Positions 59,327 to 64,000 of a stretch of 64,000 nt of DNA are shown here, piece by piece. The stretch spans positions 3,968,001 to 4,032,000 of the forward strand of contig NZ_CP107960.1 in NCBI RefSeq assembly GCF_036077095.1, read 5' to 3'. The position numbers were made by a program, and so were the translations under genes. The first letter of the stretch is position 1, and the number at the start of each line of letters is the position of its first letter. The notes beneath the pieces were generated by a model. It was not told the origin of the DNA. It did no database searches and worked only from the letters and a program-made list of their open reading frames with translations. This DNA is from Streptomyces sp. NBC_00376 (lineage in GTDB: Bacteria; Actinomycetota; Actinomycetes; Streptomycetales; Streptomycetaceae).

Positions 59327-60019
59327 ATGACTGTGTGGGACCGGCCGGAGCCGCCGACTCAACCCGTGCCGCTCGACCGGGAGCGGATCGTCGCCGCCGC
59401 CATCGCGCTGGCCGACGAGGGCGGGCTGGAGGCGGTGTCCTTGCGCAAGATCGCCGCCCGCCTGGACGCCGGCCCCATGCGCCTGTACAGATACATCTCC
59501 ACCAAGGAGGAGCTGTTCGACCTCATGGTGGACGAGGTCCACGCCGAGATCCGCGCCGAGGAGCCGCCCGGTGACTGGCGGGAGGCGTTGCGCGTCCTCG
59601 CCCAGCGCACCAGGCAGGCCGCCCTCCGTCACGAATGGCTGGCCGACCTCCTCGGCGGTCGCCCGGCCCTGGGTCCGAACCGCCTTGCCGTCACCGAGGC
59701 CACGCTGGCCGCCTTCGACGGCCTCGCGGACATCGACACCGTCATGCGCGCCGTGGAGACTGTCAGCGCCTACTTCATCGGCGCGATCAGGCGCGAGATC
59801 ACGAACCTGCGGGCCGAGCGCGCCACGGGCCTGTCCAAGCACGACTGGCAGCGGGCCTCCGGCCCGCATCTGACGAGAATGCTGGCCACCGGACGCTTCC
59901 CGGCGCTGGCCAAGGCCGTGTACGACGGCACGGACGTGGACGCCGAGGCATCCTTCGCGACCGGCCTGGACTGGGTACTCGATGCCGTGGCCGCCAAACT
60001 CACCCGGCCGCCGGCGTGA
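59327..60019 (+). CDS. TetR-family repressor beside the monooxygenase
   Basis: A 230-residue regulator of the same TetR_C subfamily as the one at 16306. The HTH is in EAVSLRKIAARLDAGPMRLY (about 35-54), with RYISTKEELFDLMVDEVHAE after it. The C-terminal ligand domain begins DWREALRVLAQRTRQAALRH. It probably represses the divergent monooxygenase gene until its ligand appears. The ATG at 59327 has no good ribosome site and may be leaderless. Downstream is a remnant region, so it is monocistronic. Confidence 0.92.
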   Translation: MTVWDRPEPPTQPVPLDRERIVAAAIALADEGGLEAVSLRKIAARLDAGPMRLYRYISTKEELFDLMVDEVHAEIRAEEPPGDWREALRVLAQRTRQAALRHEWLADLLGGRPALGPNRLAVTEATLAAFDGLADIDTVMRAVETVSAYFIGAIRREITNLRAERATGLSKHDWQRASGPHLTRMLATGRFPALAKAVYDGTDVDAEASFATGLDWVLDAVAAKLTRPPA

Positions 60020-60115
60020 CGCCCAGCCCCTGCCGAGAGCCCATCGACCGCCGGGGCGAACACCTCCACGACGGCGCGCTCACGGGCTCGACGGCGTGCT
60101 CACGGGCTTACTTGC

Positions 60116-60345
60116 TCACTTGAAGCACGCTTCGAGCAGCGCGGAAAATCCCTCGGGTGTGGCCGGATAGCAGGGGGGAGTCGACGCGGAAGACAGTTCA
60201 ACGTTTCCTTCTGCGTTCACCGTCATTTCGATATAGGTCGAGGCTCCGCCCCTCGGGCGCGTCTTCGATGACCTTTATCCGCGCCGCCAAATCGCTTGAA
60301 CCCGAAATGAGGGTGGCGAGCGGAGAATTTGTTGGCCGACCTTGG
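60116..60345 (-). pseudogene. Frameshifted small hypothetical gene remnant
   Basis: One minus frame reads NSPLATLISGSSDLAARIKV and then IEDAPEG. At a G-run near 60245-60252 the sense continues in the next frame as GASTYIEMTVNAEGNVELSS, then PCYPATPEGFSALLEACFK and TGA at 60116. A single-base indel would join them into one protein of at least 70 residues. Alternatively a 36-codon ORF starts at the ATG in IEMTV. The region is clearly less GC-rich than its neighbours, suggesting acquired DNA. No family recognised; the upstream border is unclear. Confidence 0.45.
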
Positions 60346-60442
60346 GCCGGCGCATCCGCCTCCTGCTGAGGCTTCGATCGGCCGCTCACCCGGCGGCCGG
60401 GCGAGTGGGAGACCATCTGACCGAACCGGCGCGGGACTCCGG

Positions 60443-60473
60443 TTGACCTTCACCTTGGGGGAAGCCACAGCAT
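60443..60473 (+). promoter_or_regulatory. MerR-type promoter with 19-bp spacer and central dyad
   Basis: TTGACC (60443-60448), a 19-bp spacer and CAGCAT (60468-60473). The spacer contains the near-perfect dyad CTTCACC (60448-60454) / GGGGAAG (60458-60464) around TTG. An over-long spacer with a dyad is the hallmark of promoters twisted open by MerR proteins. It lies 45 bp before the MerR-PP2C gene itself. Confidence 0.65.
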
Positions 60474-60517
60474 CGGTGGTGCCGGGCGACGTGCCCGGCC
60501 CGAGGAGGAGAGCGGGC

Positions 60518-61597
60518 ATGGAGTTGCTGACCATCGGGGCGTTCGCGAAGGCGTCCCGGCTGTCGCCGAAGGCGCTGCGTCTCTACGACGAGCTCGGTCT
60601 GCTGAACCCCACCCGCGTCGACCCGGTGACCGGCTACCGCCTCTACGCACCGCAACTGCTGGAGCAGGCCCGACTGGTCGCCTGGCTCCGGCGCCTGGGG
60701 ATGCCGCTGGCCCGAATCCGGCAGGTCCGCACGCTGGAGCCGGCCGCGGCGGCGCAGGAGATCCGCGCGTTCTGGGCGCAGGTCGAGGCCGACACCGCCG
60801 CACGGCGGGACCTCGCTTCCTTCCTCATCGACCACCTTTCCTGGAAGGACCCCGCCATGTCTTCGACCACCAGCCCCCTGGGGATCCGTTACGCCGCCCT
60901 TTCCGACACGGGACTTGTCCGCGAGAACAACCAGGACACCGCCTACGCCGGGTCCCGCCTGCTCGCCGTCGCCGACGGCTACGGCAGCACGGGAGCCCCG
61001 GCCAGCGCCGCCGCCGTCGACGCGCTCAAGCACCTGGAGACCGGCAGCGTCCCGGCGGGCGATCTCCTCAACGTCCTCGAAGACGCCGTCGAGCAGGCCA
61101 AGCAGGCCGTCAACGGCGTCTCCGGGCCCGGCTCGTCGCCCGAGGAGGCCGGCACCACTCTCACCGCGATGCTCTGGACCGGATCGCAACTGGCCCTCGT
61201 CCACATCGGCGACTCCCGCGCCCAACTCCTGCGGGACGGAGAGCTGTTCCAGATCACCCACGATCACACCCTGGTGCAGTCGATGGTCGACGAGGGACGC
61301 ATCAGCGCGGAAGAGGCCGTCTCCCACCCCCAGCGGTCGCTGCTGATACGGGCCTTGGGCCAAGGAGCCGACGGCACCCCCGACATGCGCCTCCACGACG
61401 CTCGGCGGGGAGACCGGTACCTGCTCTGCTCCGACGGCCTGTCGGCCGTCGTGCGGAGCGAAGAGATCCGCCGGGTGCTCCGCGAGGTCCCGGAGCCCGA
61501 GCGGGCGGTCCGCGAACTCATCGCCCTCGCCAACGGATCCGGCGGCCCCGACAACGTCAGCTGCGTCGTCGCCGACGTCGTGGAGCTCCAGCAGTAG
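60518..61597 (+). CDS. MerR DNA-binding domain fused to a PP2C serine/threonine phosphatase
   Basis: A 359-residue fusion. Residues 1-70 are a MerR winged HTH (LLTIGAFAKASRLSPKALRL, YDELGLLNP, TGYRLYAPQLLEQARLVAWL). Residues 75-115 are a dimerisation helix. Residues 118-359 are a full PP2C phosphatase: IRYAALSDTGLVRENNQDTA, VADGYGS (metal aspartate), LALVHIGDSRAQLLRDGELF, YLLCSDGLSAVV and GSGGPDNVSCVVADV. All PPM metal ligands appear present. A DNA-bound phosphatase could dephosphorylate a protein at its own promoter, or sense phosphorylation to control transcription. GAGGAGGAG precedes the ATG. The upstream promoter has MerR geometry. Confidence 0.92.
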   Translation: MELLTIGAFAKASRLSPKALRLYDELGLLNPTRVDPVTGYRLYAPQLLEQARLVAWLRRLGMPLARIRQVRTLEPAAAAQEIRAFWAQVEADTAARRDLASFLIDHLSWKDPAMSSTTSPLGIRYAALSDTGLVRENNQDTAYAGSRLLAVADGYGSTGAPASAAAVDALKHLETGSVPAGDLLNVLEDAVEQAKQAVNGVSGPGSSPEEAGTTLTAMLWTGSQLALVHIGDSRAQLLRDGELFQITHDHTLVQSMVDEGRISAEEAVSHPQRSLLIRALGQGADGTPDMRLHDARRGDRYLLCSDGLSAVVRSEEIRRVLREVPEPERAVRELIALANGSGGPDNVSCVVADVVELQQ

Positions 61598-61608
61598 GAA
61601 CGGCCGGC

Positions 61609-61773
61609 ATGCGCTTCGAGTTGCACCGGATCCGCTCCCGGGAGCTCATCCGCGAGGCGGACGAATACCGACTCGCCCGCCAAAGCAGGAAGGCCGGATC
61701 GGTTCCCCGGTCCGTACCGGCCGGCACATGGCGCCCGGCGCCACGGCGCCTGCCGGCCCGGCTCCGCCGGTGA
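61609..61773 (+). CDS. Small basic protein, 54 aa
   Basis: ATG at 61609 behind AGGAA, 11 bp after the MerR-PP2C stop. It encodes a 54-residue arginine-rich protein starting MRFELHRIRSRELIREADEY and ending PARLRR. The first 30 residues form an amphipathic helix. Short proteins with the MRFELH-x-IRS-x-ELIR-x-ADEYRLAR pattern are, from memory, widespread in Streptomyces but without known role. The spacing suggests co-expression with the phosphatase. Confidence 0.65.
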   Translation: MRFELHRIRSRELIREADEYRLARQSRKAGSVPRSVPAGTWRPAPRRLPARLRR

Positions 61774-61813
61774 ACCGGGCGAGCGAGACCCGCGTACGGC
61801 AGGATGCGGACGC

Positions 61814-63052
61814 ATGACACTCTCGTCCCGCATCGCCATGCCGGGCCAGGTCCGGTCCGTGGCCGCACAGGATGCGTCCGGTCCGCTGTATGTGACCAGC
61901 TACGGGACGAGCCCGCTGGAGACGATCGTGACGATGGTCGACTCCGCGGGCTCGGCGGCCTGGCAGCGGACGTACGCGGGGACGGGACGACCGCGGACCC
62001 GTCTGTCGGCGAACGGCACGCTCTGGGTCGCGTACCCGAATCGGGCCGGCCGGGCTCTGGAGGGCGTGCTCCCGGACGGATCCACGGACCGGACCGTCGT
62101 CCCGGAGTGCGAGGCCGGCGAGGAGATCGGCGCGTTCGTCCTGCTCGACGACGGGTTCTGCATCGCCTGGGCCGGTGCGTCCCGCGTCCTGCGGATGCCG
62201 CAGGAGGGGCAACCTGCCCTTCCCCGCCCTCGCCCTCGCGTCGCCAGGTACACATGGGAGGGGGACTGCGTGTGGTCGACGCCGATCGTGCTCGGCGCCG
62301 TATCCCATCCGGGCGTTGTGGGGGTGAGCGTGGAGACCGGCTGGGAGGTGCGCCCGCTTCGGCCCTGGGTGCCGGAAGAGGTGGATGTCGATTATTGGGA
62401 GCCGTTGCTGGTATCGGGCGACAGGGTCGCGGCCAGTTTCATCGACGCCCGTGGCGGGCTCGGGAGGACCTTCTTCCTGGACCTGGCCGGTGGCGCGATC
62501 GTCTCGGCCACCTCACCCACCCCCTCGGGCCGGAAGGCGATAGCGGGTCCGGGCGAATTCTTGATCGGGTCCCAGGGATACGGGGAATTCACCACGGGCC
62601 GTTACGACCGCGACGGCAGCACAACAGCCCGGTGGGCCAGTCATGGCGCGATGCTCGTCGACGGCCGGGGCACCATCTGCGGGCCCGAGCTGGAGAACCG
62701 CCTGCCGTCCAGGTCGCGGTTCCGGCGGCTCGCGCCGGACAACACACTCGTGGACGGACCCGCGCTGACGGGCTATTACACCTCCTGTCCCGCGATGGAC
62801 CGCGAGGGCACCGTCGTGTTCTGGCGCGACGGCAAGCTCCTCGCCGTCGACGCGGACCTGGTTTCGCACGAGTTGTTCGCCATGGATGACAGCCGGAACG
62901 TCATGGGCCGCACCCTGCTGCTGGGCGAGGGCCGTGTCGTCGTGTCACTGGACAGTGAAGTTGTCGCCTTCCACAGCCCGCTGGGCCCCCTGGCAGAAGG
63001 CCCCTGGCCGTGCGGGAACGCGAATCTCCCGGGAAACCCCGTGCTGGGCTGA
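61814..63052 (+). CDS. Hypothetical beta-propeller-like protein, 412 aa
   Basis: No named domain is clear. The sequence shows repeated strand-turn units with Gly/Asp/Trp (GTLWVAYPNRAG, DDGFCIAWAGASRVLRMPQ, EGTVVFWRDGKLLAVDADL, EGRVVVSLDSEVVAFHSPLG) like a PQQ or quinoprotein-type beta-propeller. There is no signal peptide, so it is cytoplasmic. It ends PGNPVLG. The ATG at 61814 has no strong ribosome site. It is preceded by the small basic ORF, and it may be an accessory gene of unknown job. Confidence 0.75.
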   Translation: MTLSSRIAMPGQVRSVAAQDASGPLYVTSYGTSPLETIVTMVDSAGSAAWQRTYAGTGRPRTRLSANGTLWVAYPNRAGRALEGVLPDGSTDRTVVPECEAGEEIGAFVLLDDGFCIAWAGASRVLRMPQEGQPALPRPRPRVARYTWEGDCVWSTPIVLGAVSHPGVVGVSVETGWEVRPLRPWVPEEVDVDYWEPLLVSGDRVAASFIDARGGLGRTFFLDLAGGAIVSATSPTPSGRKAIAGPGEFLIGSQGYGEFTTGRYDRDGSTTARWASHGAMLVDGRGTICGPELENRLPSRSRFRRLAPDNTLVDGPALTGYYTSCPAMDREGTVVFWRDGKLLAVDADLVSHELFAMDDSRNVMGRTLLLGEGRVVVSLDSEVVAFHSPLGPLAEGPWPCGNANLPGNPVLG

Positions 63053-63123
63053 GGAGTTGCGGTGGCCGTCGTGAAGGGGTGGTCACGAAGAGGTCGTCAC
63101 TAACGGGTCGTCACGAAAGGGTG

Positions 63124-63753
63124 TCACGAAGGGTCCGCGTCGTGATCGATGAGGGACATGCCGGACACCAGAGAGCGGGCGGTGTCGGCGAAGTACTGCT
63201 CGTCGGCGCCGGGGGCGAGGCCGAGGGCGACGCCCTGAGTGAGGCCGACGAACAGCGCCCTGAGCGCGGTGGTCAGGCGTTGCGCCTGATCCGGCGTCAC
63301 GACGCCCCCGTCGTACGGCCGCCCGGCGAACAGTGCGATCAGGTGCTCCTCCTGCGACCGGACGGACGTGGCGAGCCGGGCCCCGAGCTCCGGGTCGTGC
63401 AGGGCCATGTCCAGCAAGGTGATCTGGAGCGACAGGCCTGACCGCGCGTCCGGGGCGTCACAACCGCGCCGGTAGTGCCGGGCGAAGGCGTCGACCGCTT
63501 CGAGCAGATCCAGTTCAGCGGGCACCGCCCGCTCGATCTCTTCGTAGTACGGCCGCAGATGGTCGGCGACCAGGGCGACCACCAGGCCGCTCTTGCTCCC
63601 GAACAGCGAGTAGATCGCGCCGGTGGTCAGGTCGGCCCGGTCGGCGATCTCGTCGAGTCTGGCCCGGTACCCGTCCCGGGAGACGACCTGGAAGGCGGCA
63701 TCCAGCAAGGCGCGGCGGTTGCGCTCCTTGGCCTCCGCTCTCGTCATTCTCAT
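63124..63753 (-). CDS. TetR-family regulator
   Basis: A 209-residue TetR/AcrR regulator. The N-terminal HTH (about 10-57) has RNRRALLDAAFQVVSRDGYR and DRADLTTGAIYSLFGSKSGL with the recognition helix. The C-terminal helical ligand domain has HLRPYYEEIERAVPAELDLL. Start is ATG 63753 (MRMTRAEAKE) or ATG 63747. It is divergent from a membrane-protein gene at the window end, and the gap holds an AT-rich palindrome ten bases before its start, so self-repression and control of that neighbour are likely. Confidence 0.92.
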   Translation of the reverse strand: MRMTRAEAKERNRRALLDAAFQVVSRDGYRARLDEIADRADLTTGAIYSLFGSKSGLVVALVADHLRPYYEEIERAVPAELDLLEAVDAFARHYRRGCDAPDARSGLSLQITLLDMALHDPELGARLATSVRSQEEHLIALFAGRPYDGGVVTPDQAQRLTTALRALFVGLTQGVALGLAPGADEQYFADTARSLVSGMSLIDHDADPS

Positions 63754-63762
63754 AGTTTCATT

Positions 63763-63773
63763 ATTACCGTAAT
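63763..63773. promoter_or_regulatory. Operator candidate of the terminal TetR gene
   Basis: ATTACCGTAAT is a perfect 11-bp dyad in an AT-rich island, flanked by CATTAT on both sides (63759-63764 and 63776-63781). It lies 10 bp before the TetR start codon. Confidence 0.6.
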
Positions 63774-63867
63774 CTCATTATGGAACCAGTCGGTACGAGC
63801 TTCGGCACGGGTTTCGGTACCAGGTACGAGCTCCGGTACGAGGCACGAGTTTTGGGGAGGAACGCTC

Positions 63868-64000
63868 ATGCTCACGACCCAGGTCGCGACACCGCCGTGG
63901 ACCCGTTGGACGGTGGGGATCGTCGCCGATGGCGTCTTCAAGGTGCTGCTCGCCGCCGTTTGCACCGCCGGCGCCGCCCCGCTCGGCCGGCTGCTCGGCG
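63868..64000 (+). CDS. Membrane protein divergent from TetR (cut off by window end)
   Basis: ATG at 63868 behind GGGAGGAA opens a frame running off the window after 44 codons (MLTTQVATPPWTRWTVGIVA, then DGVFKVLLAAVCTAGAAPLG). It has a first hydrophobic segment, so it is probably a small multipass membrane protein of the kind often paired with TetR genes in Streptomyces. Between 63785 and 63848 the GGTACGAG-type motif is repeated several times. Identity cannot be settled from the visible part. Confidence 0.65.
   Translation, partial: MLTTQVATPPWTRWTVGIVADGVFKVLLAAVCTAGAAPLGRLLG

Larger units (their letters stand above)
60020..60517. other. 498-bp region between tetR and the MerR-PP2C gene
   Basis: Holds the frameshifted remnant (60116-60345) with an AT-rich core at 60220-60330, then the promoter of the MerR-PP2C gene at 60443-60473. 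GCTCACGGGCT occurs twice (60079-60089 and 60099-60109). Nothing else is seen. Confidence 0.6.

Overview
The window is chromosomal DNA of a Streptomyces or close relative. Base composition is very high in G+C, almost every third codon position is G or C, many genes start with GTG, and the gene set is typical of the group: a GAF-PAS-GGDEF cyclase resembling CdgB, HbpS-SenS-SenR, MsiK, CarD, PhoU/PhoR-PhoP, mycothiol MshA and an F420-type PPOX protein. As I recall the Streptomyces coelicolor map, the recognisable core genes run in the order SCO4281 (cdgB) down to about SCO4200 (mshA, NlpC/P60, PP2C). This is therefore conserved core chromosome, broken by accessory stretches at about 14-22 kb and 58-64 kb. 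I see no phage, IS element, integrase or CRISPR array. One tRNA gene (Thr, anticodon TGT) is present.

Layout. 0-3 kb: cdgB-like gene (3' end cut off by the window), flavin reductase, ArfB, TerD. 3.4-7 kb: secreted M4 and M1 peptidases facing each other, then a decayed ankyrin/beta-propeller gene. 7-10 kb: the haem sensor system hbpS / senS-senR. 10-14 kb: small housekeeping-type genes (pentapeptide protein, GNAT, rhomboid-like, FAD oxidoreductase). 14-22 kb (accessory): a broken surface-protein fragment, a DHA2 drug exporter with a divergent TetR, a TPP decarboxylase plus amino-acid dehydrogenase operon, and a serine hydrolase with a MerR regulator. 22-30 kb: tRNA-Thr, msiK, nucleotidyltransferase, DoxX, rlmB, cysS. 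29.4-35 kb: a peptide/nickel-type ABC importer with a fused double permease, an MFS protein and a PPOX protein, preceded by a Zur/Fur-like box and a GNAT gene. 35-42 kb: ispF-ispD, carD, a lipoprotein, phoP-phoR, phoU and a 49-residue cysteine-rich protein. 42-50 kb: MFS, gpm, a P-loop kinase, a toxin-antitoxin pair, lipoproteins, APH and a Tat-exported beta-helix protein. 50-58 kb: YbjN, mshA, methyltransferase, NlpC/P60, receiver-PP2C, HbhA-like and XRE regulator. 58-64 kb (accessory): FAD monooxygenase with TetR, a frameshifted remnant, a MerR-PP2C fusion with a small ORF, a large hypothetical protein, and a TetR facing a membrane protein cut by the window end.

Cooperation. HbpS is exported and should gate SenS, which phosphorylates SenR. 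PhoR-PhoP and PhoU face each other across a region with PhoP-type direct repeats. IspD and IspF act in one isoprenoid pathway and their genes overlap. The TPP enzyme and dehydrogenase share an ATGA junction and probably deaminate and then decarboxylate an amino acid. MsiK normally powers several sugar importers from a distance.

The most unusual items are: the Zur-like box before an importer operon that has no ATPase gene; the cysteine-rich 49-mer after phoU; the MerR-PP2C fusion with a textbook 19-bp-spacer promoter; the two-gene amino-acid degradation operon; and a 27-bp palindrome in the long gap upstream of carD. All functions are inferred from sequence reading and family knowledge; no database search was run.
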